A stretch of 64,000 nt of DNA from Trifolium pratense (GCF_020283565.1 NC_060061.1:38167362-38231361); one strand, 5' to 3'; counted from the first letter of the stretch, positions 12,521-25,134 are shown. The notes: generated by a model from the letters alone, not told the origin. Program-made: numbers and translations.

Positions 12521-12874
12521 TGTATTCAAGGTTTTTTAAGTTTTGGAGTTGTAATAGTTAGGTTTTTAAATTTTTTAAGGCAACAGTTAGGTTTTATGTT
12601 TTTAGATAACAATTATATCTTTAACTTTCTAACTTATTGTTTCTTCAAAAGAAAAAAAATTCTAACTTATTGTAGTGTTACTTTGCAGTTAACCTCCGTT
12701 ACAAAAGTTTGTTACACTGTTACATTTCCAGTTATCTTATTGCATTGGAGGAGATGAACTGGAAATGTAACAATTAATGCAACAAATTAAAAACATTAAA
12801 GGACTTATTTATTATCTAAAAATTTAAAAAACCTAACTGTTACAAATGTAATACTTAAAGAACATCTGAATGCA
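12521..12874. mobile_element. Foldback MITE of unknown superfamily
   Basis: Long imperfect inverted repeat: the left end starts tgtattcaaggttttttaag and the right end, read on the other strand, starts tgcattcagatgttctttaa. Homology continues through taatagttaggtttttaaat. No target duplication could be defined. Confidence 0.6.
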
Positions 12875-13499
12875 TTTAGCGGATAAAATATGTCTTTACA
12901 AAATCACAATATTTTTTGTTTTTAGTCCTTTTAAATTTTTATAGTAGCTTTAATTCTCTAAAATATTACGGTCAGTAAGAATAGTTCCTATTTTAAAAAT
13001 TTACAACAAATCAATACTTTTAGTTCTCAAAATAGTCCTTATAAAATACAATTAAATATCTAATCTATATAAGAAAGTTAATTGTTCTGGATAAGTGTAA
13101 ACTACCCTTGTTTAAAGTGTTGTCATGTGTCTCAAATGAGGATAAATATTGATGTCCAAAAATTGATGATTGAACTAAAAGTACACTCCTTTTCAAATGA
13201 AACAAAGTCATATGAGCCATTTGGGGCATTTGTGAGTGGAAAAGTGTTTTATCAAACCAGATTTTACATTGTAACCAAGACATTGAGCCATTTATGTCTT
13301 TTTCAGTTTGAATAAAACTAAGTCATCTAAGCCACAAACACATGTGACATCTTTTTGTTTCTCCCAATGTCTCACCAAATTTCAAATTCAAATTTTTTCC
13401 CATCACTTATTCAAAATTCTATATATCTTCACTCATTTTCATATTATTCACTTCTCTCTTCTTTCTAATATGCATTTTTTTTATAGTATTCATCTGAAA

Positions 13500-14105
13500 T
13501 TCTAATTGATAAAAATTTGAAAATAATTATCAAATCTGAGAAAGTTGTAACCAATTAAAATTAAAAAAAAAAAAACTATCTTATACAGAATAAGTTCTAA
13601 CTTATATAAATTTTAAATAACTATCATATACGAGACAATTTCTAACTGATAAAAATTTCAAAATAATTATCAAACGTGAGACAACTTCTAAATTATAAAA
13701 ATTTCAATAAAAAAAAAAACTTTTATACGGGATAAGTTCTAACTTTTATAAATTTCAAATTAATTATCATATAATGGACAAATTCTAACTTATAAAGGTT
13801 TCAAAATAATTATCATATGTGAGACAAGTTCTAAATTATAAAAATTTCAAAAAACTTATTTTATACGGGATAAGTTCTAACTTATATAAATTCCAAATTA
13901 ACTATCTGTACAAGATAAATTCTAACTGAAAAAATTGAGAAATATTTATTAAACATGAGATAAGTTATAAATTATAATTAAAAAAAAACTACTTTGTACG
14001 GGATAATTTCGAACTTATATAAATTTAAAATTAATTATCATATACGAGACAAATTCTAACTAATCAAAATTTCAAAAAATATATTTTATGCGGGATAAGT
14101 TCTAA
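13500..14105. repeat. AT-rich minisatellite, about 45-55 bp monomers
   Basis: Repeated variants of 'gggataagttctaacttata' alternating with 'gagacaaattctaactgata' and 'attatcatatacgagacaa'. Monomers differ, with a higher-order pattern of roughly 150 bp (tacgggataagttctaac returns near 13733, 13865, 13997 and 14090). Related motifs occur at 29.9-30.2 kb and 35.9-36.7 kb. Confidence 0.8.
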
Positions 14106-14403
14106 CTTTGTATTTCAATGTTTTTGTTGGTTAACAAGAATGATGTAACTATTTAAAATCTTATGTCTTTTAGGTGCATGTTCAAAGTGAATCATATGTC
14201 TTTTCACAATTTTACACCATATAACTATTTTTACCTTTAAAACTAATCGAAATTCATAATTAACACTTTGCAAAAAATATATTTGTCTGCATATTTCGAA
14301 CAAAATTCTAAATACTTATTAACTACATCTAAATTTTAAAAACATTTTCTTTCAATTTAGATTACCAAACTATAACTTAAAAAAATATCGTCGTAACGTT
14401 ACG

Positions 14404-14433
14404 ACCCGTACGATAACACGGGTCTATTACTAA
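14404..14433 (+). mobile_element. Helitron-like 3' terminus
   Basis: A short hairpin (acccgt ... acgggt, 14404-14409 with 14418-14423) is followed seven bases later by CTAA and then T, the hairpin-CTRR-T arrangement of Helitron 3' ends. The minisatellite at 13500-14105 would be its interior. The 5' end was not identified. Confidence 0.4.
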
Positions 14434-15605
14434 TTAAAAATAAAATCTTTAAGAAACTATACTTAAAAACTCGTAATTTTACATGACTAAAAACATATCT
14501 AAAGTCACAAAAATTTATTTACATGCACCTAAAACAACATCAAGTAAATTAGAAAATGTCATTAGCAAACTAATAGACATTTGAACCACTAGTCCACTAC
14601 AAGTAAACAGTCATAATCAATACATATAAAACATGCATGCATATGGGAGAGGGTGGGGGGTTGGGGGTTGGAGCACCCTCCCTGTGGACAAGTGATGCAA
14701 AGAAAAAGAATGACTCCTAATAGGAGTGGTCCTGGTTCAATTTGAATTAGTTTTAAGTAAAAAAAACTAATCCAATTCAAAAATAAATTTATTTGTGATT
14801 CAGTTTGATTTTGGATGACAAATAAAAAAATGATCCGATTCAATTTTATGTGGTTTAATTTGGATTTATTTTTTAATTTTCAAATTATAAATTTTATATT
14901 TTTTTTATTAAATATTTTTTTTGACCGGATTTTTTTATTAATTATTAATAATATAAAAAACACTATAAAATAATATTTTGACTTTTTTGCCGAAATAAAT
15001 ATTAAGTTTGATGAAAAATATAACATATAATTAATATTTGAGAATGACAATTATCAAAAAGTAAAAAGTAGATTAAATAAAACTAACAAATAGTATTAAC
15101 AAAATTTAAAATGAACAAAAAATAGATTAATGCACTATATATTCATACTAATAAAAAGATAAATGAGTATCAAAATATATGTATGCGGTTTGGTTCGATT
15201 TTAAAAAATCAATCCAAAATCTGATCTAACAGTATGCACAAAAGGAATCAAAACATATCAAAAAATATTCGGTTTTTACGGATCGATTTTTATTTGTAAT
15301 GGTTAGCATTTGAAACCCCTAATAATTTCTATACTTCGTTGTTTGGTACTTCATTCACCACAAAACATGGTTTATATAATGGTGGTCAAAACACACAACT
15401 CAAACATATATCCAGTTACAAACTGCATTATTTCTCCTTTCCCCCACCACAAGGGGCGGTTCTAGTCCAGTAAGTCTAGACAGTTGCTCAAGCTCCGGTC
15501 GAAATTGTTGATAATTTTAGATGTTAGTTTAAGGTAAGATTTAGATTTTTAGGGTTAGTTTAGAGCAAAAATAAAGATTTTTAGGGGTTAATTCATATTT
15601 ATCAC

Positions 15606-16232
15606 CAGTGGCGGAGCTAGCCCAAAAGGTTGGGGTGGGCCGCTACGAATATAAATCGAATATACAAAAAAATTACTAAAAAAAGACATATCATATTGAG
15701 GGCGTGTCTAATATAGATATCTCAAAAAGAGTCAATAGGTGAACCATTACCATTTTCAATAAATAAATTTAAATTTTTTTAACAAAAGATTGATCAAATA
15801 TGAATTTTTATACACAAACTCTATTTTAAATAAAAATTTGAGTACTTTTTTCTCCAAAAAAATATACTTGAATACTTTCACAAAATAAATTACACATTCT
15901 AAAATTTCTATAAATATTAAACAATAAAACATTAGAAGGGATGCTTCAAAAAAATAAATTAAGAAGGACATTTGAATTATTAATTTATAATTGAGAATTC
16001 TGGATCGTCTAAATAGAGGGGGTTTGAAACCCCCGCAAACTGGGAAACCTGTTAAAGAATTCTGGTGGTCCAAATTGACGGTGCTTGAAACCCCCGCAAA
16101 CTGAGAATTAATAAACTAAACAGACTATTTGGCTGGGGTTTAAAACCGCCGCTAAAGAGTAAACCTGAAAAAAAAAATTAAATCTTGGGGCGGGCCATGG
16201 CCCTGTCCAGCCCATGAGGGGCTCCGCCCCTG
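15606..16232. mobile_element. Non-autonomous hAT-like element
   Basis: Ends CAGTGGCGGAGCTAGCCC and, other strand, CAGGGGCGGAGCCCC form a terminal inverted repeat like the element at 63382-63803. Flanks tttatcac and ttagggag do not match, so the 8-bp duplication expected of hAT elements is not visible. Inside, the phrase 'gtttgaaacccccgcaaact' is tandemly repeated near 16020, 16083 and (variant) 16137. Confidence 0.6.
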
Positions 16233-17332
16233 TTAGGGAGGGATGTACGCTCTAGGAAATGGGGCAGCTGACCTCACTCCTTCAATTATCTTTTAGCCAA
16301 TAAATAAACATTTTTACGTGTTGCCCCACATCGAAATTGTTGAATTTTTAGATGTTAGTTTAAGGTAAAATTTAGATTTTTAGGGTTAGCTTAGAGCAAA
16401 ATTAAGATTATTAGGGGTTAATTCATATATTATATCACATATGAAATTTTACTCAAACTATATAATAATTTTGGCTCCGCGATTGTCCACCGCTATTATC
16501 AGGACGGATGTACGCTATAGGAAATGGGGGCAACTGACCCCACTCCTTCAATTATCTTTTAACCAATAAATAAACATTTTTATGTGTCGCCTTCACATTG
16601 AAATTGTTGGTATTTTTAGATGTTAGTTTAAGGTAAAACTTAGATTTTTTAGGGTTAGTTTAGAGCAAAATTAAGATTTTTAGGAGTTAATTCATATATT
16701 ATATCACATGTAAAATTTTACTTAAACTCTAATAATTTTGGCTCGACGATTGTCCACCGCTATTACCAAGGACGGATTTACACTATAGGAAATGGGGCAG
16801 CTGACCCCACACCGTCAATTATCTTTTACCCAATAAATAAAGATTTTTATGTGTTGCCCCCACATCGAAATTGTTGATATTTTTATATGTTAGTTTAAGG
16901 TAAAACTTAGATATTTAGGATTAGTTTAGAGCAAAAATAAAGATTTTTAGGGGTTAATTCATATATTATATCACACATGAAATTTTACTCAGATTATATA
17001 ATAATTTTTGCTCCGTGATTGTCCACAGTTATTACCAGGGACAAATGTACGCTATAGGAAATAGGGGTAACTGACCTCACTCCTTCGATTATATTTTAAC
17101 CAATAAATAAACATTTTTATGTGTTGCCCCCACATTGAAGTTGTTGGTATTTTTAGATGTTAGTTTAAGGTAGAACTTAGATTTTTAGGGTTAGTTTAGA
17201 GCAAAATTAAGATTTTTATTCATATATTAAATTCCATGTAAAATTTTACTTAGACTCTCTAGTAATTTTGGCTCCACGATTGTCCACCGCTATCACCAAG
17301 GACAGATGTACACTAAAGAAAATAGGGGTAGC

Positions 17333-19782
17333 TGTTGGAACAAAGTTCACATTGGTGTGTGAATTGAAAATAAAATTGAGTCTCATATCGGGTACTAGAT
17401 CATACTAGTGTGTTATAGCATACTAGTGTGTATTTTGAGGAAATAAATATATTAAGTCTCATATTTATTTAATTTATGGTGATTTTATTTTTCATCAATT
17501 TGAAACCGTTAAGTTTTATGGGAGAATAAAATTGTTTTCACATTAACACAATATATTAACACAATATGATTGTTTGAGGGATTTATATCCAGCTTTATAT
17601 ATTGAAACTTCTATGACAAATTATTTTGTAACAGACATAGGTTTTGAACATAATGGAAAATGGTTTTGGAATATTTGTTGGGCTGAAACATTGTCTTCAA
17701 CCGAGTCAGAAGCAGCAACATAGTTATTGTATTTGTTGGCCGATGTTAGTCCTAAGCAGGACAAAATGGATAGCATGAGATGGATACCGGATCATAGCGG
17801 TAATGTTTCTGTGAATTCGGCATATCAATTCCTTCTAAATAGTGTTAAATCAACTATAGTAGATGGGAATGTTGTGCATGCTTTGCATCAGTTATATGGG
17901 TGAATGATGTTCCATCAAAAGTAAATGTTTTTGGATGGAGGTTATTATTAGAAAGATTACCGACCCGTATGGCTTTGACGAGGAAAGGAATTATTGTTAA
18001 TCATCGTGAATGGTGTTGCGCTTTTTGTTATAGAGAAGAAGGAAGACATTAATCATTTGTTTTTTAATTGCTCTTTCTCACTACGTGTGTGGAAGAATAT
18101 TTTTAAGTCGATGAAAGTGACTTATATTCATTTTGAGGAGGTTTGGAGCCACTTCAACAGTTTCGGGGTTTTGGTGAAGAATAATAAAAATGCTAAAGGT
18201 CGTCATCTAATTTGGTTAGCTACCACGTGGAGTTTATGGCGTGCTCGAAACAACACAATGTTTAGATGAGTTGTTGCTAATTAATGTGTCTGTCATAGTG
18301 GATCAGATAACTTTTATTACGTGGTTTTGGTTTATAGGTCGTATATGGAACAATTCTTGTTATAAGTTCTCTGATTGGTGTATTGATCCATTAGCCTGCC
18401 TCCATAGTATATAATGGAGGTTCACCGAATTGTAAGGGTTGAGTATACCTTATACTCATTATAATTCAATTATTTGCTTATAAAAAATATTTTAAAAAAA
18501 ACTTTATGGTGATTGGTTACACAAATATTATCACAGCCGCCGATGGAAAAATACAGTTTAGAAACAACATAATTTCTAAGCAACCAAGCAGCTCTCCCAT
18601 TTTGTCATTGGAAGCTTGTTCATTATCTTTATAATATAGCTTTTTCTATGTTGTTGTGGATGGCCGAACCCCTGTGTTCTAAGGCCTATCATGGTAGTTG
18701 TGAGCTTCCAAGTTAAAACAAAGTATATGCATTTCATTGAAACCAAATATGTGTGGAGCTATAATTTGGTGATTCACACCATCAGAACAAAAAGAGGTAC
18801 GTGATTATCTATAAGTCACATGAAAAAAAATTTAGTCCTAAATGGAACTATTATATATAAAAGTTGTTCATTTGAATTCGATGAAATTTTTATGATTTAG
18901 AATTTTATACTAAACACGTTAAAAACATTTTTTTTTTTCTTGAGAAAGGTCACTTAAGATGATTAGAAAGTTATTCTTCGAAAGATAATTTAGAAAATTA
19001 TTTTTCGGTAAAAATAATTTAGAAAGTTATTTTTCGGTAAAGATGATTAAAAAAGTTATTTGATTCTAAATTATGTTTTGATTATAAATATGAATTTCCT
19101 TTGGAGATTTTAAGTTCTATATGTCTATATTTAACTTGTTCTATTGTGTTGTTAGACTTTTAATTCTAACAAAATTACTTGTGAATATTACAATATTTCA
19201 TAAGTTGAAGCTTTGAATAAAAGAGAAACCTTATTATTATTAATTTGGTTTAAGAGTGATCAAGTATCACTAGTTCATTTAAATAAAGAATGGTCTTAGT
19301 ACCATGATCCCTTTGATTTGAGATTAGTCTTAGTACCATATCAAAGTGGCCTCAGTGCCATTATATTGATTGATATTGTAGTATCATCAATACATGTGGT
19401 ATTATAGTACCACATGTGGTATCATAGTACCGTTGATTCATAAATTGATGTCGTAACATAAATTTGAGTGGTATTGTTGTAGTACCACTGAATCACCGAT
19501 GAATCATAGATTGATGTCGTAGCATCAATTCGAGTGGTATTGTAGTACCATTCAAGAAGGTGTATTCTTTGACCGATTTCTACAGTGCAGTAGCATATCA
19601 GTATACTGTTGTAACTGAGCTGTTTTATCTTGTGGACGGCGTGGTTGATGGTCTGCTTACACAATTTTGGGCAGTGCCACGAAACGTCTTAAAGAGAATG
19701 ACCTAGTCCGCGACTCAACCCAGTAATCTCTTCGGTGGCTAAAAATTATTTTTAAACGATTTTTTTAAATCCGAAAACAACA
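17333..19782. mobile_element. Solo LTR of a probable Copia-type retrotransposon
   Basis: Starts TGTTGGAAC and ends AACAACA (TG...CA with short inverted ends), flanked on both sides by the 5-bp duplication gtagc (17328-17332, 19783-19787). It lies inside a unit of the 268-bp array, which resumes immediately afterwards. There is no second LTR, primer-binding site or gag-pol, so a solo LTR is the simplest reading. It contains a LINE insertion (17485-18502); without it the LTR would be about 1.4 kb. Positions 19380-19560 hold local 'agtggtattgtagtacca' repeats. Confidence 0.8.
17485..18502 (+). pseudogene. 5'-truncated LINE with reverse-transcriptase zinc-binding domain
   Basis: Broken plus-strand frames encode the C-terminal part of a plant L1-type ORF2: a linker with RWIPDHSGNVSVNSAYQFL (about 17781-17835), then the zf-RVT domain with VFGWRLLLERLPTR, CCAFCYREEG and HLFFNCSFSLRVW (17929-18095), and IWLATTWSLWRARNN. 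Several stops and frameshifts show it is dead. The 3' end is A-rich, and the 12-bp direct repeat tttatggtgatt (17473-17484, 18503-18514) is its target duplication. The host sequence is the solo LTR. Confidence 0.9.
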
Positions 19783-20285
19783 GTAGCTGACCCACTCCTT
19801 CAATTATCTTTTACCCAACAAACATTTTTATGCATTGCCCCCACATCGAAATTGATGGTATTTTTAAATGTTAGTTTAAGGTAAAACTTAGATTTTTAGG
19901 TTAGTTTAGAACAAAATTAAGATTTTTAGAGATTAATTCATATATTAAATCACATGTAAAATTTTACTTAGACTCTATAGTAATTTTGGCTCCACGATTG
20001 TCCACGGCTATTACCAAGGACAGATGTATACTAAAGAAAATAGGGGTAGCTAACCCCACTCCTTCAATTATCTTTTAACCAATAAATAAACATTTTTATG
20101 TGTTGTCCCCACATCGAAATTGTTGGTATTTTTGGATGTTAGTTTAAGGCAAAAACTTAGATTTTTATGGTTAGTTTAGAATAAAATTAAGATTTTTAGA
20201 GATTAATTCATATATTATATCACATGTGAAATTTTACTCAAATTCTATAATAATTTTGACTCTGCGATTGTCCACCGCTATTAAT

Positions 20286-20668
20286 TACAATAAAAATATA
20301 AAATGACAAAATGACACTTATGTTGAAGCAATTTTTTTTATAACAACGAATACCCCCTTCCAATTAATTTTTTTGATAACAACAAATACCCCCCGATCAT
20401 CAAATTTCAATTCTATTAAATTTTCTATTGCTTTTAGGCCCTTATTAAATAATGTTATGATAACAACAAATACCCCCTTTCATTACAGGGACCATAGATA
20501 TACTTATACTTTTGCACATACGTATACTCTTGCACGTTAATTGGGTTTTTGATGTTCACTGGTCGGAGTATTATCTATTATAGAAGTGGTTCAATCAATC
20601 ATTGCGTAAAGGAATTCAGTTTTGGGAAATATGTCGGAAGTAATCATTGATCACATTATTTTTTTTTT
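20286..20668. other. Spacer with short repeats
   Basis: No gene seen. The phrase 'gataacaacaaatacccccc' recurs near 20342, 20375 and 20460, a local short duplication. Confidence 0.5.
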
Positions 20669-20845
20669 GGGGAAAATGTTAACATGTGTACCAAAGACAC
20701 ATGTTAAGAAAGCAAAAGTAGAAATAATATATTGAAATTTGTGCATTTAACTTTTTAAACATTAAATTTTTTTTCTAACATTAAATGCAATTTTCTATAT
20801 TTAGAATCTTAACATGTGTCATTGATGGACATGTTAACATGACCC
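20669..20845. mobile_element. MITE with GTTAACATGTGT ends
   Basis: Ends ggggaaaatgttaacatgtg and, other strand, gggtcatgttaacatgtcca, with internal 'cttaacatgtgt' inverted copies. A relative lies at 22394-22567 and decayed relatives near 29190, 32180 and 39600. Superfamily not determined. Confidence 0.6.
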
Positions 20846-21032
20846 TTTTTTTGGAGCCCCTAATATGGTCCTCAGTCCACCGGTAAACCTTTTTAATTGA
20901 CCTGCTACAATAGGTATTTGTATATTATTGGTCATTGGGTCCCACAAAAAGTTGAAAAATAAAAAGTTTATTTTTTTATTAAGTGAGAGTGGTTGATTAC
21001 ATTTATGTCCTTATACTAAAATTTAGATCTAA

Positions 21033-21374
21033 GACAATCTCCAATGGTAGTACCTATTAGGTACTTATATAAGTACTTATTAGTACTATCATTGGAGCAA
21101 AACTCATTGAGTATCTAATAGGTACTGTTTCTCAAATAGGTACCCTCTTTCTCCTCATTATAATATATTTTTGTGGGACTTACTTATAAAGATGTACTAT
21201 TATTAATGAGATATAGAGTTATTAGTGGGACCGATTTAGAACTTTTTAAGAAGTGCTGGGTTTGAGGGATTGAGTACTTATTAGGTACTATTATTAAAAA
21301 ATAATAAATAAGTGATGTGTACACGTGAGACTCAGTTAAGTACTCAAATTTGGGGATCTCCATTGTGGATGCTC
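21033..21374. mobile_element. Tourist-like (PIF/Harbinger) MITE
   Basis: Ends GACAATCTCCAATGG and, other strand, GAGCATCCACAATGG, flanked by TAA on both sides. The 3-bp TAA target and this end fit Tourist-like MITEs. Same family as 34510-35128. Confidence 0.8.
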
Positions 21375-21936
21375 TAACTCATCTAAATCAAAAATCAAAA
21401 TCATCTTCATCCTCTATTGTCTCCAAATCATCTTCACGCAGGATCCATGGTTGTTTTCCTTGGTTTGTTCTCCGGCAAAGTCTAGCGTGGATAAGGATAG
21501 TAGGTCCTCCGCCTAAAAAATGTATTTTTAACTATTAGATCAAATGACTTACAATGGACTGTCAGTACCATATTCTTTTGTTTGTTTTACTTTATGATGA
21601 GAGTGCATCTGTTAGACTGTTACAAACAAAAGAAAAACCTCTTTTTATCACTTTTTCAAGAACAACAACATCATCAACTGTGATTTCGACAAACTCGAGT
21701 GGAAAGGGGAAAATCACTGTAGCACGATCCATAGCCCCAATTGTGATTCCGACGAAGTGTTATCTGCTTCTATTATTGTTTTTTTTTCCTGGTTTTTCCG
21801 CTTTTTCTTGAGCTTTCGGTTCCCTTTTGTTAGGCCTTGGGAATTTGTTTTTCTGTTTGTTATTTCGTGTATCAATCTCTTGCTGGTTGTATCGGTGGCT
21901 AAATTCTCCTTGTGCTTGGATTTTTGGCTTTTTCTC

Positions 21937-23420
21937 GAGTAAATGGTCATTTTAGTCCTTGAAAGTGTCACTAGCTGTCAATTAAGTCCTTGAAAAAACG
22001 AAAATTAAAAAAAAAAACTCCCTCAATGTTGATTCCGTTAGTCAGTTTAGTTCAAACCGTTAAACATCCGTTAAATATGATGATGTGTCTTATAATATGC
22101 TGACGTGGCACTCCGACTAGGATGTTCTAATGATGTGTTGGAATTTTTTTAAAATTCCACTAGTTTTCATTTTAATTGACATTAATTTAAAAAGAAAAAG
22201 ATAATAAAATACAAAAAAAACTAAAACAATTCATACTAAAATCATCTCACCTTCAAATTCATAATAAACAAATTTGCTAATTTAAAAATCAAATGTACAC
22301 ACAAAACCCCTAAAATAATTTAACAAAACCAATAACAATAGGGAAGCAAATGCAAGAATTAAAATGACATAAAGCATAAAGTAAAAAAAAAAAGGAAAAT
22401 GCTAACTAATGCCCCTGGGGCACTGATTAAGGAGCTAAATAAGGTATGAATGTATTAGAAATTGTGTAATTTACTTTTTATAAGTATAAAAAATGCTCTT
22501 TTCAATAAAAAAATTACTTCTTTTGATATCCTTAACTAGTGCCCGGAGGCACATGTTAGCATGACCCAAAAAAAATATGACATAAAGCAGTAGCAGCAAG
22601 ACAATGTAAGAATGAAAGGAACTAACTCTAAGCAACCCCTAGGAAACAAGAGAAAAAATCATCCAAATCTAACAAAAATTTACAAAATCTAACACATCCC
22701 GTATGGGAAATGAAAATCATGCCTATTTTGTAAACTTCATCCAAACTTGGGAAACAAAAATCATCCCCAACTCATCTCACCTTAAAACCCAATATTCAAA
22801 CACGGATCTGCTGGTGGTTGCTGGATATCAGTGCCGGAAGTAACGATGCAGCTGGTGGTTGAGGAAGGAGATGATGATGTCAAAGCCCGGAATTTTATAG
22901 CGAGATCGAGTAAGTAATCAGAATACACAAATCTTGTTGTGAAAGAGAAGAACCCAAAAATCCATTTTCTTATTTGAATGTTCTTCCAACCTTCAAATCC
23001 AAAAATTGAAAGTGTGAAATGGAGAATAAATTGTTGTCCATCGGAGAGTAACAAATAACAAGTCCCTTTTGCGATGAATTTATGTGATAAATTATGGGTT
23101 TGAATGTTTGATTGTTGTTCGGTATGATTTTCTTTACTGTTTTTTATTTTGTCAGGTTAATTTATTGTCTTTTTATTATGTTTTTTGTTTTTTAAATTAA
23201 TATTTATTAAAATAAAATCCAAATGGACATTGAAAAAGTCAACAAATTATTAAAATATTCTAATCACAATATCACATCAACACATTTAACCGATATTTAA
23301 CGTTTTGGACTAAACTAACTAATGGAATCAACATTCAGAGAGTTGTTTTTAATTTTCGTTATTTCAGGGACTTAATTGATAGCGAGTGACACTTTCAAGG
23401 ACTAAAATGACTGTTTACTC
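21937..23420. mobile_element. Non-autonomous MULE, about 1.5 kb
   Basis: Long terminal inverted repeats of about 150 bp begin GAGTAAATGGTCATTTTAGT on the left and GAGTAAACAGTCATTTTAGT on the right (other strand). Flanks gctttttctc and tttttttctc match at 8 of 10 positions, fitting a MULE duplication. The interior has a MITE (22394-22567) and a minus-strand open frame 23054-22782 of 90 codons whose product I do not recognise. No transposase. Confidence 0.85.
22394..22567. mobile_element. MITE nested in the MULE
   Basis: Ends ggaaaatgctaactaatgcc and, other strand, gggtcatgctaacatgtgcc, a variant of the family at 20669-20845. Confidence 0.55.
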
Positions 23421-24117
23421 TTTTTTTCTCTAATAAATTTTTTGCTCATTCAAAAAAAAGGTAGAAGGTAGAGATATGAAATTGATTTGGGTTTCCAATT
23501 TGGAAATTAGGGTTAGGTTGTAGAAGGTTAGCAGATTTTTATGATTTTTTTTTTTTAAATCTGGATTGAATGGTTGGGGATTTAAGTTTGTTGGATGAAT
23601 TTGTGAAAATCATGATTGAAGATGAAGAAGGAGATGGAAGGAAATCTGGATTTTTTATTTTGTTACAGGAGATTTGGATTTCTATTTTAATATAAAAGTT
23701 TAATTTTTTCTGTTTTAAACAAAAATAATTATTATAAAGAAATAAATAAGTAAAAATAATTCTATTTTCTGATTTTTTTTTAAATTAATAATTACACAAT
23801 GTGATTTAAATTAACTTTATGAATAATTTTTCTTACAATTTCATCGATGTTGGATTTTCTCATCATCAAATCACATGTCACGTAGTTTAAAATATATCAC
23901 ATCGTCAATTTATAGTTAAAAATTATGATAGCGGAACCAAAATTGTCGAATTATAAAATATAAAAGAATTAAATATTAGAAGTAGATAAAATTGATTACT
24001 AGCAATTTTATTAATTTCTCCTTATCAGTTTTAATAACATTCCATATTTTGTATCTTCCGTTATAATTTTACTAAAAATTTATTAAAAATATATAGAAAG
24101 AACAAAATGAATACAAT

Positions 24118-25134
24118 AAAACTAACGACATTCACTGAAGATTTTGAATTTTATCAATCCGACCGTCCAATATCACATAATTGGACTGACGAACGATTGA
24201 GAATACAAATTTTTACGATCTGACTCCGAATGCATAGACAGATTGTAATAATAGTCTCATCGAAAACCTTGTTTCTATAAAAGGACCTTGAAGTTCGACT
24301 GAAACTAACGACATTCGCTGAAGATTTTGAATTATATCAATCTGATTGTTCAATATCATATAATTGGACTGACGAACGACTGAGAATCATAATTTTTACG
24401 ATCGGACTCCGAATGCATAGACATATTGTAATAACAGTCCCATCGGAAACCTAGTTTCTTTGAAAGGACCTCGAAGTTCAACTGAAACTAACGACATTTG
24501 GTGAAGATTTTGAATTTTATCAATCCGACCATTCAATATCACCTAATTGGACTGATGAACGATTGAGAATCAAAATTTTTACGATCCGACTCCGAATACA
24601 TAGACATGTTGTAATAAATAAGGTTATCAAAACCGGACCGGACCGGCCGGTCGGAACGGTCGGACCGTGAACCGGTCATAAAAGCGGTTCGGTTTTGAGC
24701 AAAAAACCGCGTGAACCGCGGTCGAACCGGGACGAACCGGTGAACCGGCCGGGCGGTTGAAGCGGTTTTGCAGATTTTTATTTTTTTTAAAAAATAGGGC
24801 AAAACGACGTCGTTTTAATTTTTTTTTAAATAAAAAAAAACCTGAAACAAAACAACGACATCGTAGGAATAGGAAATATTTTTGTTTTTCATCTATTTTT
24901 CGTTTGATTTGAATTATAAATTTTATTTTATTTTGAGTTGTGATATTTTATTTTTTTAATGTGTGAAATATTGAGCAATTATTCATATATTTTTATTTAT
25001 ATATTAATTAAAATATATATTTAATTAAAAACGGTTCGACTCCGATTGAACCCGGTCCGACCAATTGAACCTTGAACCGATGAGCTCGCCAGTTCGATGA
25101 TCGGTCCGGTTCTGACAATCTTGGTAATAATAGT
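24118..25134. repeat. Three tandem copies of a 184-bp repeat
   Basis: Copies start at 'aaactaacgacattc' at 24118, 24302 and 24485 (spacing 184 and 183 bp). Each contains 'gaagattttgaattttatca', 'ggactgacgaacgattgaga' and 'ctccgaatgcatagaca'. The third copy is interrupted at its 'gtaataat' by the hAT element 24619-25123 and its end resumes as 'agtcctatg'. No coding frame is kept. Confidence 0.88.
24619..25123. mobile_element. Non-autonomous hAT element with CGGTT subterminal repeats
   Basis: Ends taaggttatcaaaaccgg and, other strand, caagattgtcagaaccgg. Flanks gtaataaa (24611-24618) and gtaataat (25124-25131) match at 7 of 8, an 8-bp hAT-type duplication; the uninterrupted 184-bp repeats confirm the empty-site sequence. 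Both ends are dense in GAACCGG/GGTTCG words. The element at 55381-56480 has the same plan. Confidence 0.8.

Larger units (their letters stand above)
11658..15439. other. Laccase upstream and intergenic AT-rich region
   Basis: Holds the laccase promoter, a foldback element (12521-12874), a minisatellite (13500-14105) and a Helitron-like terminus (14404-14433), listed separately. Positions 14720-15310 contain scattered 'ggttcaattt/ggtttggttcg' motifs, possibly a decayed hAT element related to those at 24.6 and 55.4 kb. No coding sequence is supported. Confidence 0.6.
15440..20285. repeat. Tandem array of about 268-bp units, interrupted
   Basis: Units share 'gttagtttaaggtaaaactt', starting near 15524, 16351, 16621, 16888, 17159, 19869 and 20139, so spacing inside uninterrupted blocks is 267-271 bp. 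Each unit also has 'ccactccttcaattatcttt', 'acatttttatgtgttgcccc' and a junction like 'gattgtccaccgctattacc'. The array is split by an element at 15606-16232 and by a solo LTR at 17333-19782. The junctions resemble hAT-type ends (ggctccgcg), so it may be an amplified non-autonomous element. Confidence 0.85.
20890..23830 (+). mobile_element. Dispersed repeat, interrupted copy
   Basis: Similar, in opposite orientation, to 37440-38105. Shared blocks include 'tgctacaataggtat' (20905), 'catcttcatcctctattgtc' (21399), 'tatcactttttcaagaacaa' (21646) with 'aactcgagtggaaagg' (21691), and near 23760 'tctattttctgattttt' plus 'aattacacaatgt'. This copy was split by a Tourist MITE (21033) and a MULE (21937). 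The open segment 21554-21811 (LFITFSRTTTSS...) belongs to it; I do not recognise the protein and it may be a captured gene piece. Confidence 0.65.
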
